NCBI RefSeq assembly: GCF_029167105.1
Contig: NZ_JARFML010000003.1
Location: 1-64,000 of the forward strand
DNA from: Bradyrhizobium yuanmingense
GTDB taxonomy: Bacteria; Pseudomonadota; Alphaproteobacteria; Rhizobiales; Xanthobacteraceae
DNA: 64,000 nucleotides
Direction of reading: 5' to 3'
Below, piece after piece: positions 19,867-29,434 of this stretch. The stretch's first letter is position 1. The number at the start of each line of letters is the position of its first letter. The notes under the pieces were generated by a model. That model saw nothing but the letters and a program-made list of their open reading frames with translations, made no database searches and had not been told where the DNA came from. The position numbers and the translations under genes were made by a program.

Positions 19867-21018
19867 ATGTCGAGAAGCGACTTCTTATCCGCATGCGAGC
19901 GGATGTTGGTGCGCATAGCGCAAACGCGGGATGCTTCCACATCAGGCCTGCCGCATTGGGCCCGAAGCGGGGATGGAAAATGGACGTTCACGTCCGATGG
20001 TGATTGGACCGGCGGAGCGTTCGTCGGCCAACTTTGGCTCGCCCATTTGGCCGATCCGCTACGCTTCCCGATATCTGACGCGCATGCTGCGCTGGCCAGG
20101 ATGCTGCCTCGCGCCGAGCGTCGGACGGCCTTCAAGGGCTTCGGCTTCTACCACGGTGCGGCGCTTGGAAGTATCCTTTTTGGTGATGAAACGGCCCGTG
20201 ATGCCGCGCTCACGGTAGCTAGGTCTCTGGAGCAGATGTTCGACCCGAAACTGGGCTTGATCCCGCTAGGCGAGGATGCTGAGGAGGCCAGCGCGGTGGG
20301 TATCGCCGAAAGCAGCATCGACTCCCTTCAGGCCACCGGCCTGCTTTACTGGGCCGCGGACCAACTGAATGACTCGCGGATGGAAGAGGTGGCCAACGCA
20401 CATATGCGGAAGGTATTGGAGCTCCATGTGCGCCCAGATAATTCGGTGATCCAATCCTCGACGCTAGACCCGCAAACAGGGAAGGTGCTGAGAACGCATA
20501 CGCATAAGGGACATAGTGATGTTAGCACTTGGGGACGAGCGCAGGGATGGGCGATGCTCTATACCGCTCACGCTGCCATGGTTCGTCCAAAGCAGGCCTT
20601 GTGGCGCCAATATGCCGTGCGCGTACTGGACTGGTGGATCCACCACGTTCCCGCGGACCTCGTTGCGTACTGGGACTTCGATGACCCGGCGATTCCGGCT
20701 ACCAGCAGGGATACTGCGGCGACCGCTATCGCAGCGGCAGCATCCTTGCGACTTGCGTCCGCACTCGGACCGGTTGATGGTGCCAAGTACCAGGACTTCG
20801 CGGAACGTACCGTGGCTGAGTTGGCGTCGCGATATCTGACGCCCATCGGCCCCGCCGACCAGCGGCCGCTTGGAATGCTCACTGGCGGATGCTTCACCCG
20901 AAATGCCTCCGCACGCGATATCGACACGGCGCCAGACGCAGAACTAATTTTCGGTAGCTACTTCCTGTTTGAGTCTCTTGGAACCCTTACCGGTCTCGTT
21001 CCTATGGGCCGGATCTAG
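19867..21018 (+). CDS. GH88-type unsaturated uronyl hydrolase
   Basis: About 383 residues from the ATG at 19867, preceded by GGGAGAA. The alpha/alpha-toroid motifs are clear: WTGGAFVGQLWLAHL, ESSIDSLQATGLLYWAADQ (with a candidate catalytic Asp), HKGHSDVSTWGRAQGWAMLY, and YWDFDDPAIPATSRDTAATA. Such enzymes remove the unsaturated uronic acid left by polysaccharide lyases. No signal peptide is visible, so it works in the cytoplasm on imported oligomers. It is the last gene of the LacI-controlled run. Confidence 0.87.
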   Translation: MSRSDFLSACERMLVRIAQTRDASTSGLPHWARSGDGKWTFTSDGDWTGGAFVGQLWLAHLADPLRFPISDAHAALARMLPRAERRTAFKGFGFYHGAALGSILFGDETARDAALTVARSLEQMFDPKLGLIPLGEDAEEASAVGIAESSIDSLQATGLLYWAADQLNDSRMEEVANAHMRKVLELHVRPDNSVIQSSTLDPQTGKVLRTHTHKGHSDVSTWGRAQGWAMLYTAHAAMVRPKQALWRQYAVRVLDWWIHHVPADLVAYWDFDDPAIPATSRDTAATAIAAAASLRLASALGPVDGAKYQDFAERTVAELASRYLTPIGPADQRPLGMLTGGCFTRNASARDIDTAPDAELIFGSYFLFESLGTLTGLVPMGRI

Positions 21019-21593
21019 TAGGACGGGCTGACTACGTAAAAAGCGGGTGAGGATGTGGCAGACCACGACCAGCCCAAGCGAAGAACTCAATTCTGACGCC
21101 GGTAAATGCCTTGTCGAGCACAAATTGCTTTGCGGCCTTGGTTCGCTGGCCTGGCGAGCCTCGAACCGATGCAAGGAAGCGGCATGCCCTTTCGCCTTTG
21201 GATAGAATTACAACGTTGCCGCAAGTCTTCTTTGTCAGTGTCTATGCGGTGGCTGGAGCGTCTCTGTCCACCGAGATCGCGAGTGCCGTGATCAAGCGAG
21301 GTGCGGTAAACCGACTTTTCAACTAATCAGGCTCACAAACAGCGGTCGTGGGAAAGGAGCTTCAGCGGCCGATTTAAACGATGACAGGCTACTCGACGCA
21401 AGCCGGCCGGGGCATGAACACGCGGTTCGAGCCGGCTCGCTAGATGTCGCCGGACCGTCAGTGCGCACATTGTGACCTGAGGACGTAGACCTCTAGAGGT
21501 GCTCGAGAGGAGGTTTGGAATTGCCAGAGTCGCACAACGAAACGGTCCTACGCGTGGACTAGACGGTTGCACTCCATGGTTCACAAAGCCGCA
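21019..21593. other. Gap without a recognisable gene
   Basis: About 570 bp between the GH88 gene and the Lrp-type regulator. No motif or convincing ORF was found. The end holds the promoter of the regulator. Confidence 0.4.
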
Positions 21594-22070
21594 ATGGAAA
21601 TCGACAAAATCGATGCTCGTCTTCTCGATCTGGTTCAATGCAATAATCGTCTGAGCAGTGAAGAACTCGGCGCGAAGGTGGGCTTATCTGCATCCGGAGT
21701 TCAGCGCCGACTGAAGCGGCTACGGAAGGAAGGCGTCATAGAGTCTGACGTTTCGATCATTTCGCCGAAGGCGGTCGGCCGGAATGTGACTATGCTAGTA
21801 GCCATTTTCTTTGAGCACGATCGCGCAGACATCATCGACCGCTTTAAGCGGGGTGTCCGCAAGATGCCTGAGGTCATGAGCGGCTTCTACGTTACCGGCC
21901 AAGCCGATTTCATCCTTGTAGTAACTGCAAACAATATGGAGGAATACGAGCAGTTCACCCGGCGCTTGATAAGCGAAAATCCAGATATAAGGCGCCTTGA
22001 GACTGCCGTCGTCTTGGATCGCATCAAATCGGGCTTCACCTTACCAATGGGACGTCTGGCATGCTGGTAA
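21594..22070 (+). CDS. Lrp/AsnC-family transcriptional regulator
   Basis: About 158 residues from the ATG at 21594 (MEIDKIDARLL); a further upstream in-frame ATG lies at 21567. The helix-turn-helix reads LSSEELGAKVGLSASGVQRRLKRL with KEGVI after it, split here as LSSEELGAKVGLSASGVQRR plus LKRL. The C-terminal RAM effector domain has GFYVTGQADFILVV. It is convergent with the leftward phosphonate cluster, whose last gene ends about 250 bp away. It may sense an amino acid or phosphonate product, but no operator was identified. Confidence 0.87.
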   Translation: MEIDKIDARLLDLVQCNNRLSSEELGAKVGLSASGVQRRLKRLRKEGVIESDVSIISPKAVGRNVTMLVAIFFEHDRADIIDRFKRGVRKMPEVMSGFYVTGQADFILVVTANNMEEYEQFTRRLISENPDIRRLETAVVLDRIKSGFTLPMGRLACW

Positions 22071-22318
22071 CCTATCTTATAGTGCCCGTGACGGACGTGA
22101 CCTTGCATGAAGCAACATTTCTTTTGCGCGCTCTGGCAGCGGTTTAACAATGATTGCGGAAGCTTGGTCAGGTGTCCATGCGGACTGATTCGAATGAGGC
22201 CTTTTTTCCTGCATATGCTCGAGGCATGCTCCTCAATGCTAAAGCCGGGCTCTAACCCGCCAGGCCCTGGCGGACCTCAAAGGCCGCTCCACAATTGATC
22301 AGTGCCAAAAGAGTTGCT

Positions 22319-23428
22319 CTAATCAGCGACTGCTTTCAGTGCTTCCACCAAGAGCTTATTGTCTGCTTCAGTGCGACATGCGATGCGCAAGAACCGTCTG
22401 CCATTTTGGAGCGTCTTGCCGCCATTGTGCCTGATCAATATGCGTCTGTCGTTTAAAAGCCTTGAGGCGATCACGTCCCCATCCGGCCAGTAGGGCGGCA
22501 GTTCGCAGAACACAAAGTTCGCGTCAGGCTTTAGAACTCTCATTCCGTCGATGCTGCGCAGGTCTGCGTATAGTTTGTCTCTGTCGCTGCCTACCCTCAT
22601 CCAACTCTGCTGTGCCGCGTGCGCGAGGTGAGGGAGCTTGCTCAGAAAAAACTCGCCAAACGTATTGACATTCCACGTGGGGAGCGCCGCTCTCATCTCC
22701 TTTATCATCTGTTCATTTGCGGATGCCGCATACCCGATCCTCAAACCGCATGTCCCGTAGATCTTTCCCAGGCTCTTGAGAACGATCACATTAGGAAATT
22801 CGAGCAAATGGTTTTCCAGGCTCGCACTTCGTCCGACCTCACTAAATTCAATGAATGACTCATCGATCAACAGGAGTTGCTGTTGAGCTCGAAGCGCGGA
22901 AGCGAGATATAGCAAATCGGGATAGGGAACCATCCGCGAAGTGGGGTTATTCGGCGATATCACGATGGCCGCGTCGACAGCATTTGTGCGCGCAAATGCT
23001 GCATAACGTTGCACATCGAGTTCAAAGTCTGGCGATGGCAGGAAAAAGCGTGATAACCGCCCAGGCAGAGCGGTCGTCTCATAGGGATTGAAGGTTGGGA
23101 CCGGGACAGCAATCCTCATACCCAGTCGACCAAGGAGGATGGGAATCAGTTCAGCCACGCCGTTGCAAACGACAAGGTTATCCGCCGGAGTCTTCACCGC
23201 ATCCGCAAGAAGTTGGACCATTTGCTCATTAGGAGAGGGATAGCAGGTAATAAGCCTCGGCAAAGCCTCCCGAAGTTCGTCAAGGAACCCTTGCGGCGGA
23301 AAATAAGGATTCACCAAAAGGACGAAGTCGGTGATGTCATATTTCCAATAGCCGCCCGGGAATCGGTTGACGAGATCAGGGACGCCATCAGGTTTGAGGG
23401 GTACGTCGACTTGTGCTGGGGTGTTCAT
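22319..23428 (-). CDS. PLP-dependent class I/II aminotransferase (HisC/CobD-like) of the phosphonate cluster
   Basis: 369 residues. The PLP Lys is in VLKSLGKIYGTCGLRIGYA (about residue 220), the Asn-Pro motif in IVISPNNPTSRM, and the Asp-Glu in LLLIDESFIEFSE. Similarity is to histidinol-phosphate aminotransferase and threonine-phosphate decarboxylase (CobD), which bind phosphorylated substrates. It is the last gene of a leftward cluster with a PEP mutase. It could transaminate phosphonopyruvate to phosphonoalanine, form 2-aminoethylphosphonate, or decarboxylate phosphonoalanine. Treponema PntC is a known case where a related aminotransferase is fused to a phosphonate cytidylyltransferase. Confidence 0.78.
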   Translation of the reverse strand: MNTPAQVDVPLKPDGVPDLVNRFPGGYWKYDITDFVLLVNPYFPPQGFLDELREALPRLITCYPSPNEQMVQLLADAVKTPADNLVVCNGVAELIPILLGRLGMRIAVPVPTFNPYETTALPGRLSRFFLPSPDFELDVQRYAAFARTNAVDAAIVISPNNPTSRMVPYPDLLYLASALRAQQQLLLIDESFIEFSEVGRSASLENHLLEFPNVIVLKSLGKIYGTCGLRIGYAASANEQMIKEMRAALPTWNVNTFGEFFLSKLPHLAHAAQQSWMRVGSDRDKLYADLRSIDGMRVLKPDANFVFCELPPYWPDGDVIASRLLNDRRILIRHNGGKTLQNGRRFLRIACRTEADNKLLVEALKAVAD

Positions 23429-23649
23429 GACTGTGCTGAACTGAAACGTCTCAGGGGCAAGGCAGATTCCGAAAAGGATCGCGAGCTCTCGGCGTCAAGC
23501 ATCGAGCAGTGCCCATTCGTGCGGAAATGTGCCCGACAACAAGTCTGGTACACACTGCAGTCGGCAGATTCCACTCATCTATGACTTGCATGGTACTGAA
23601 GCTGGCAACACGGAGAAGGGCAGTCGCTGAATCATACTTCTATCCACAC

Positions 23650-24255
23650 TCAAAAGGAGCGACTAGCTAAAGCCACCGATGATGCGACGGCGAAGATGCT
23701 TATTGCCGTATACATTGATGCGCTGAGTGGTGGCACACGAACAGGCGCGACATGCGCCAAAGCGAGCAGCAAGAAGCCGATGTTCACGACGTCGGAAAAC
23801 GCTTCAGCAGGAATAAGAGGCTTAAGAAGAAATAGAAGCGCCAGGAGCGGCACGTCGTACGACAAGGGCAGGCCCAAGAACCGTCCATCGCGCGACCTGC
23901 CGAAGTTCGCAAAATAGCTAAGCCTCAATGCTCCAGCCAGCAATAGCGTGGTTGCGGTCGCAAGGGCGAGAAGTGAGCCTTGGCTGACTTGTACCACAAT
24001 TACCGCAGGCAGAACGGCTCCATAGACGATATCCGCAAACCCGTCGAGGCTCGCTCCCATCTTTGCAACATTTGGATCGCGACCTGTCGTGCGACCTGCC
24101 ACAAACCCGTCGAGATGGTCCGCTAGAACAGCCCAAAGCGCTACCGCCACAGATAGCTCGAGCCGCTCCGATAGCGCAAGAAACAGACTGGCGGAGGAAA
24201 AGAGTAGCCCCGTAACAGTTATGGCGTTCGCTGGATCCCATAGGTATTTTAGCAT
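23650..24255 (-). CDS. CDP-alcohol phosphatidyltransferase family membrane protein
   Basis: 201 residues from the ATG at 24255, preceded by GAGGTGAGAG; the frame is open further upstream but overlaps the nucleotidyltransferase gene. The signature D-x2-DG-x-x-A-...-G-x3-D-x3-D is visible as DHLDGFVAGRTTGRD, then GASLDGFAD (about residues 46-72). About six hydrophobic segments can be read. The enzyme would move a CDP-activated head group to an acceptor alcohol, or the reverse, at the inner membrane. Its start lies 7 bp after the nucleotidyltransferase stop, so they form one operon. Confidence 0.82.
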   Translation of the reverse strand: MLKYLWDPANAITVTGLLFSSASLFLALSERLELSVAVALWAVLADHLDGFVAGRTTGRDPNVAKMGASLDGFADIVYGAVLPAVIVVQVSQGSLLALATATTLLLAGALRLSYFANFGRSRDGRFLGLPLSYDVPLLALLFLLKPLIPAEAFSDVVNIGFLLLALAHVAPVRVPPLSASMYTAISIFAVASSVALASRSF

Positions 24256-24262
24256 TGGACTC

Positions 24263-25066
24263 TCACCTCGTCTGCAAATCACGTCGCGGCGCGTACGCGT
24301 TCGTTCGGCCCCTGAAAATGCGTTCGGCAATTTGCAGATCCTCAGCATTGTCAATTTCGTACCAGCTGAGACCATCGCATCGCGCCGCTGAGAGACGCAG
24401 ATCTCGTTTTTCTATCAGATACCCAAAAAGTTCTTCGGTATAGGTTTGCCTGGCTCCGGCGGAGATGATATCGTCCAGCGTGGGAACGATCGTAGCCTTG
24501 AGCGTCGGCGCTGAAAGACGCAGCAGGTTCATCGTCTTGAAAAGCCTTGGACCATTCGCAACCAGATCTGATGCGGTTTGCTTCAATCGAAAGCCTGTGA
24601 TGAACCCGTTCTGCGACAGCAGAACGGCTGATCCTTCCATTGAATCATCGAAGGGAACGACTGCAGCCACGTCGGTCCCGCCGCAGCCTATCAAGTAGCG
24701 TAGCGCATCCTCTTCGAAAAAGACGTCGCCTTCGAGCAGGAAGCAGTCTCCGCAGAGAAGAGCGTCGCGCGCCAGCCACAAGGAATAGGCGCTACCGGTG
24801 CGCTCAAAGACGGTCGACTCGACATATTTGATGTTGATCTGGCCGAATCGGCTGCCGCAGGCATATTGAATGGCGTCTTTGCGGTAACCCACGACGATCG
24901 TGACCTCTTCCACGCCGACAGCTTCCAGATTGCGCAGAGCGTTGTGGAGAATCGAAGTGCCGTTGACCTCGACCAGCGGCTTCGGTCGCAGATCTGTCAG
25001 AGGACGCAGGCGAGAGCCGCAGCCAGCGGCGAGAATGACGGCGTTCTTGGGAGCAACGGTCACCAT
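24263..25066 (-). CDS. CTP-type nucleotidyltransferase, candidate phosphonate cytidylyltransferase
   Basis: 267 residues with an intact nucleotidyltransferase fold: ILAAGCGSRLRPLTDLRPKP (about residues 11-30), GTSILHNALRNL, EGDVFFEEDALRYL with the metal Asp, and a late WYEIDNAEDLQIAE. This pattern is that of LicC/PntC-like cytidylyltransferases, which activate phosphocholine or 2-aminoethylphosphonate. An AAGGA site precedes the ATG. The location between a PEP mutase and a CDP-alcohol phosphatidyltransferase points to activation of a phosphonate head group. Confidence 0.8.
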   Translation of the reverse strand: MVTVAPKNAVILAAGCGSRLRPLTDLRPKPLVEVNGTSILHNALRNLEAVGVEEVTIVVGYRKDAIQYACGSRFGQINIKYVESTVFERTGSAYSLWLARDALLCGDCFLLEGDVFFEEDALRYLIGCGGTDVAAVVPFDDSMEGSAVLLSQNGFITGFRLKQTASDLVANGPRLFKTMNLLRLSAPTLKATIVPTLDDIISAGARQTYTEELFGYLIEKRDLRLSAARCDGLSWYEIDNAEDLQIAERIFRGRTNAYAPRRDLQTR

Positions 25067-25395
25067 TTAGTTCCTTTTCATCGTGCCGCTAAGGTGAAAA
25101 ACCGACCAGCTTTTCGCCGCGGCCTACGCTTGCTGAAGCGACTTCAGGTTCGCTACAGCCATTGGCCTGAAGCCCAAGCGTGAGAGCAGGCAAACGGTCC
25201 CGCGCCGGTCCTTCCAAGAAAGGGAGACCTCGGATCCGGCGCCTCAAGCTGCCCGAGATGCCAAATCCGCATTCCGGGTTGAGTGAGGCTTGCTACGTCA
25301 TCTGAGAACATGTCAGGCAATGACCGACATTTGGGATCGCAGTAGGACCTTGCCAATTAAAAGGAAGTCAGGGACGTAAAGGCCTCGAAAATGAA
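25067..25395. other. Gap inside the phosphonate cluster
   Basis: About 330 bp between the PEP mutase stop and the nucleotidyltransferase start. No convincing ORF is seen. In particular there is no sign of a thiamine-dependent phosphonopyruvate decarboxylase, which is far larger. A second promoter may lie here. Confidence 0.4.
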
Positions 25396-26358
25396 TCATG
25401 ATCCTGTTTCGACGAGGCCCTGTTTGCGGTTCAACATTGGGCCGCAGTATTCCGCTTCCGCACGTGCGAGTTCGTCGTATTCGAACAATTCGAAGACTTC
25501 CTCGAGTGTGGCAATATTTGGTTCAATGCTCGCGGTGCTTTCCTCAGCCATAATGCGACGGCAGACTTCACGCATTGCCGCCATTGCCGCTCGCATGGTG
25601 TGGTTGGCCCAAATGACCGTGGAGACGCGAGCTTCACGGTATATAGAGATCGGTGTTCGGTAGTATTTCGTTGGAACGATCACGACCGGCAATCTGTTCT
25701 GCCAAGCGCGAGTGAACGAAAGGATTTCGTCCGCGGTGCTCCTTCGCGAATGAATGATGATCGCATCCGCTCCCGCGTCGGCATAGGCGTGAGCGCGCGA
25801 AAGTGCTTCGTCCATCCCATGCCCGGCGATCAACGCCTCGGTCCTTGCCACGAGCACCAAGTCGTCCGCGGCTGTATCCTTCACTGCCCGAAGGCGGCCA
25901 GAGAACTCGTCGATATCGGCGAGCGGATGCCGATCCCCAACAAACGAGTTCAGCTTTGGAAAACAACTGTCCTCGATCGCGACCCCGGCAGCTCCACGCT
26001 GACGGAGCTTGCGGGTCACCAGACGCGCATTGTTGAAGTTACCGAAGCCGCTATCTCCGTCAACGAGCACTGGCAATTCGCTAGAGTCCACGATCCGCTC
26101 GACCACGTCTACGATTTGGCTCCATGACGCTTCGTTGGCGTCGCGATAGCCCAGGGAGCAGGCAATGGACAGGCCCGATGCCCAGAGGCCTGTGAAGCGT
26201 GCGCGTTTAGCGATCGCGGCAGAGAGACCATCATGCGCTTCCATGAGAAACGATAGCTCTCTGCTGTCGCAGATTTCAGCACGCAAGATCTCAGCAAGAG
26301 AGGAGCGGGTAGATTGATGAATGGCGTCGGCGAGGACGCCTGAGGATTGATCTTGCAT
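25396..26358 (-). CDS. pepM: Phosphoenolpyruvate phosphomutase
   Basis: 320 residues of the isocitrate lyase/PEP mutase superfamily; the enzyme forms the C-P bond of phosphonates by converting PEP to phosphonopyruvate. Visible blocks: SFLMEAHDGLSAAIA at the N-terminus, the metal motif VLVDGDSGFGNFNNA (about residues 98-112), and the hallmark loop IEDSCFPKLNSF (about 131-142). The classical form is EDKxFPKxNSF. Here the first Lys is Ser, while the Lys and Asn of FPKLNS that mark mutases are kept. ARTEALIAG follows. A good AAGGA site precedes the ATG. It heads the leftward phosphonate cluster. Confidence 0.88.
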   Translation of the reverse strand: MQDQSSGVLADAIHQSTRSSLAEILRAEICDSRELSFLMEAHDGLSAAIAKRARFTGLWASGLSIACSLGYRDANEASWSQIVDVVERIVDSSELPVLVDGDSGFGNFNNARLVTRKLRQRGAAGVAIEDSCFPKLNSFVGDRHPLADIDEFSGRLRAVKDTAADDLVLVARTEALIAGHGMDEALSRAHAYADAGADAIIIHSRRSTADEILSFTRAWQNRLPVVIVPTKYYRTPISIYREARVSTVIWANHTMRAAMAAMREVCRRIMAEESTASIEPNIATLEEVFELFEYDELARAEAEYCGPMLNRKQGLVETGS

Positions 26359-28042
26359 GCCGATTCCTTGGGATGACGGAGCGCCTTGTGTCGACGGACG
26401 ATTTCATCAGTCGATACGTGACATGCTGCGTCGTCTAGATCAATTGCGAGGGTTGGTAGTTGACTTGCCTTGGACATATTTCGTCCCGGAGTGCCTCAGG
26501 AAAGTTGGCTGCGCTCGAGCATCGTTGGGAGGGCTCAACTCGATAAGCACCGACGGTGGATGCGGCGATAGAGCACATGCATAATCGATATGCATTCGGT
26601 TGCGCGCGCCGCGACGATGGCATGCCGACATGAGCGCTGTCTCGCTGTCGACTAGAAGCGAGCTATTCAGCAAACTATTGTTGTGGCGGCTGATATGCTC
26701 TCGGTCTCCATACAGACTCGCGACATATGACGGTCGCAACGGTCCGCATGAATGTCAGCACCCACCACAAGGCAACTACTGAGTCGAAAGATGGTACTTG
26801 ATGTACCTCGACGCGTCGACGGATTGGGCCGATCAGACGGCAGCGTCATGCATCATGGTTTGCTCCTCTGGGTGGTAAGCTCGCGCGCACCCTTCAAAAT
26901 CGCCAGCTCTGCGAGCCGGGCTGAGGCGATCTTGACCCATGAACTGAAATTGGCGGCACGCGACGCCCGCTAAGGGGCGACGTGAGGCGCTGGCGGTCAC
27001 GCGCCGCCAATTTCACTGGCCAGCCTTACTGCCCTGATTGCAAAACTGACCAGCCCACTCCCGCTACAGTGAGAGAGCGAGCGTGGTGCTGAACTGTATC
27101 TTCGAAGCAGCCTGCGGAGTACCCACCAGAACTGGTTGTTAATCGACACTTGGATGCGAGGCCGGATGACAGCTCCGAGAAGCCACTGACGCAATTCGTC
27201 CAGAACGAATTGGACCGGTATCGCTCAAGGCATGCGTCTTGCCCGCAACGGCATAGATGTGCGCACTTGCTGGATTCGCGACTTTTACCCGTAAAATGAT
27301 CATCGCTGAGGAGGCAATCTATGATCCACGCTCACCCAATGATCGGCTGTTGCTCAGTATGAAGCCACCATGAGAAAGTTGGAGTTGTCGATCTTCCGAG
27401 AACGGTCCGTCGAAGGCGGGCGGCCGAAAGCCGCGACGGGGCGAACTCCACTGATCGTCTCCGTCGGCTGCGTGAAGACGGATGACGACCATATCCAGAA
27501 GGGTTCTGGTCGACGCGTCCAGGACGGCTTCTTGTTCGTCTTGTGCAAATTAGCGGAGCTGCAGCATTCCAGCAAGGCGCTGCTTTGATGCCAGTGATCG
27601 TACAAGGTCGCGGTAAACGCCCGATCGGATGAACGTCACCCGCCTGTCACTGCGCGACAGGCTGACGTGCGGTGCGTGCGCTGGCTGTTACTCGCTTTTG
27701 GCTCAATATGCACGCGTTGATGGACGCCCTCCTTGTGACTGTTGCTGAACGTGCCGATCTCGGACGTGCAGCGACTTCATGGTGCGCTCGGCGATCCGAC
27801 TTCCTGCTTGGGCCGAACGCATGGCAGCGCCGTCGTCGACTTGCGCCTTTCATGATTAGATCCGAAGGTGAACGCCGGAGTCTCCGCCCGCTGAAGCTAA
27901 CGTGCGATCACCGTTCGCGGCGGCCAGCGCCACCTTCTTGAAAATCGGTGTGTGGTTCCGACGCGCTCTCCCGCTCATCTTCTCCCCAAAGTCGGATGTC
28001 AAGCATGCTCTCCGTCAGGTAGAACCCCGCTGATCGGGCTGT
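26359..28042. other. About 1.7 kb without a recognisable gene
   Basis: Only short overlapping ORFs with no motif. Upstream of pepM lies the promoter region of the phosphonate cluster. A long inverted repeat stands at 26945-27015. The region looks like degraded accessory DNA. Confidence 0.5.
26945..27015. repeat. Long imperfect inverted repeat
   Basis: The left arm TGAAATTGGCGGCACGCGAC (26945-26964) pairs with the right arm GTCACGCGCCGCCAATTTCA (26996-27015) with two mismatches, around a 31-base loop. There is no T-run on either side, so it is not an ordinary terminator. It may be a transposable-element remnant. Confidence 0.7.
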
Positions 28043-28327
28043 TCAGATTTGTGGCCGGCTCTGTTTAAACCATTTCCTCGGTAGTCCAATGTAGTAGCCG
28101 CGCCTGCGAAGCTCTGGCTCGGACCTGTTGAGCGTTTCGCAAATGGATTTCACAGACGCGCCTGCATCAACAAGCTCGCGCAGCAGGTCGTCCTCTCGTT
28201 TGGTCCAGCGAGAGGAGTGAGGAATCAAGTTCAAGCGAACTCCTTCTTTAGATTTGTAGTATTCTCGAGAACAGTTATCCTCCGGCCAGGCACTGGGGGG
28301 CCTCAGCCGTGCTAACCGCGTTGACAA
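28043..28327 (-). CDS. Small SANT/Myb-like DNA-binding protein, hypothetical
   Basis: Up to 94 residues. The C-terminal half reads SRWTKREDDLLRELVDAGAS, then SICETLNRSEPELRRRGYYI and GLPRKWFKQS, a tryptophan-led three-helix pattern as in Myb/SANT-like small proteins common in Bradyrhizobium. The true start may be internal, for example a TTG at about residue 32 after GAAGGAG. Function is unknown; DNA binding is inferred from the fold pattern. Confidence 0.6.
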   Translation of the reverse strand: MSTRLARLRPPSAWPEDNCSREYYKSKEGVRLNLIPHSSRWTKREDDLLRELVDAGASVKSICETLNRSEPELRRRGYYIGLPRKWFKQSRPQI

Positions 28328-29016
28328 GCGTTGTCTGCGATCTACGCTTTTGAGCTCTGGAAGTCACAGTGCAGTCTCAACTCGGATGGCGAGATTCGCG
28401 GCTCCCTCGTCCCTGATATGTGTGCCGGTTTGATTGACTCGCTGGGGCCGTGCGGCGATGGGAACGCACGTATCGTTGGGCCGCATCAGATTGGCGAGCA
28501 ACGATTTGGGCCACAAGACAGCGCCGCGTTGGCCCTGATCGCGGCCACAATCGCATTTAGATCAGCCGACCGAGCCGGGAACGCCCATGGCTGAAAGCAG
28601 CTCGCCGACTCAACGATCTCGCCGTCAGCGCCTTCGATCCGCTTATGGGAAATAGCCAGTCTTCGTAGAGGCCAGCATGAGCCGCGCAATCCTCGCAATA
28701 TCTTGTCCTGGCGGCGCTCAGGATCGCCAAGATGCTGTGGGAGTTGGGCTTCGGAAACGATGCTCGCGGGGAAGCAACAGCCGGTCCATGCCATTAACGG
28801 AAGTCCCAAAGCTGCTCCTCGCCTGTCCTGGTTATCGTCGACCAGAAAAAGAATACCAGGGGAGCGGTTCCGTGGATAGCTATACGTTGGCATAGCTGAA
28901 GCTCCGGCAGGTCTTCTGCCAAAGAGATTTTGAGCCGCTAGGAATCAGCCGCAGAAAGCCAGTTAGACGGACACTCGACTTGTTAACTGATACAATGAAC
29001 TCCCGCGGTGAATGGC
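28328..29016. other. Gap without a recognisable gene
   Basis: About 690 bp. Long ORFs on both strands overlap each other and show no family motif, as expected from GC-rich non-coding DNA. Confidence 0.4.
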
Positions 29017-29217
29017 TCAAAGGCTTTCGCGGGCACGACAGTCGCTACTCCGCGCACCAGTGCTCGAAGCTCGCAGTTCTCCCCTCGAGGTCTTCAGAGT
29101 CTCGACCAGGTCCGTCGGAACGTCGCCTGAGGCCGCGCTGTCGGCGTCGGTCTTCTGGATCCAGTCGTGCTCGGACCTGACCTCCGGTGAAAACTTGTTT
29201 GTGGTTTTGCTTGTCAT
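29017..29217 (-). pseudogene. IS3-family OrfA remnant with internal deletion
   Basis: The start MTSKTTNKFSPEVR is that of IS3-family (IS407-like) OrfA proteins. The next part jumps to DWIQKTDADSAASGDVPTDL and then to ETLKTSRGELRA. In intact copies about 25 residues of helix-turn-helix separate these parts, so they are missing. No OrfB follows. Confidence 0.6.
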
Positions 29218-29434
29218 GGCTCCATTCTCGCAGGACCGAGCCTCTGACAGACCCAGGGCGGTTCGAAGCCGGATAAGTGATCGGACCGAGAAGCGAACCG
29301 TCCTGTATTGACGAAGAACCCCGACGTAGCTAGCACTTGCGCATTTTCGCCCGTACTAAGATCGCGCAATCACCTTGCGCAAGAACCGGACAGTCCGCCG
29401 ACAGCGCAGGCGCACAACCGTATGTTGAGGCTTT

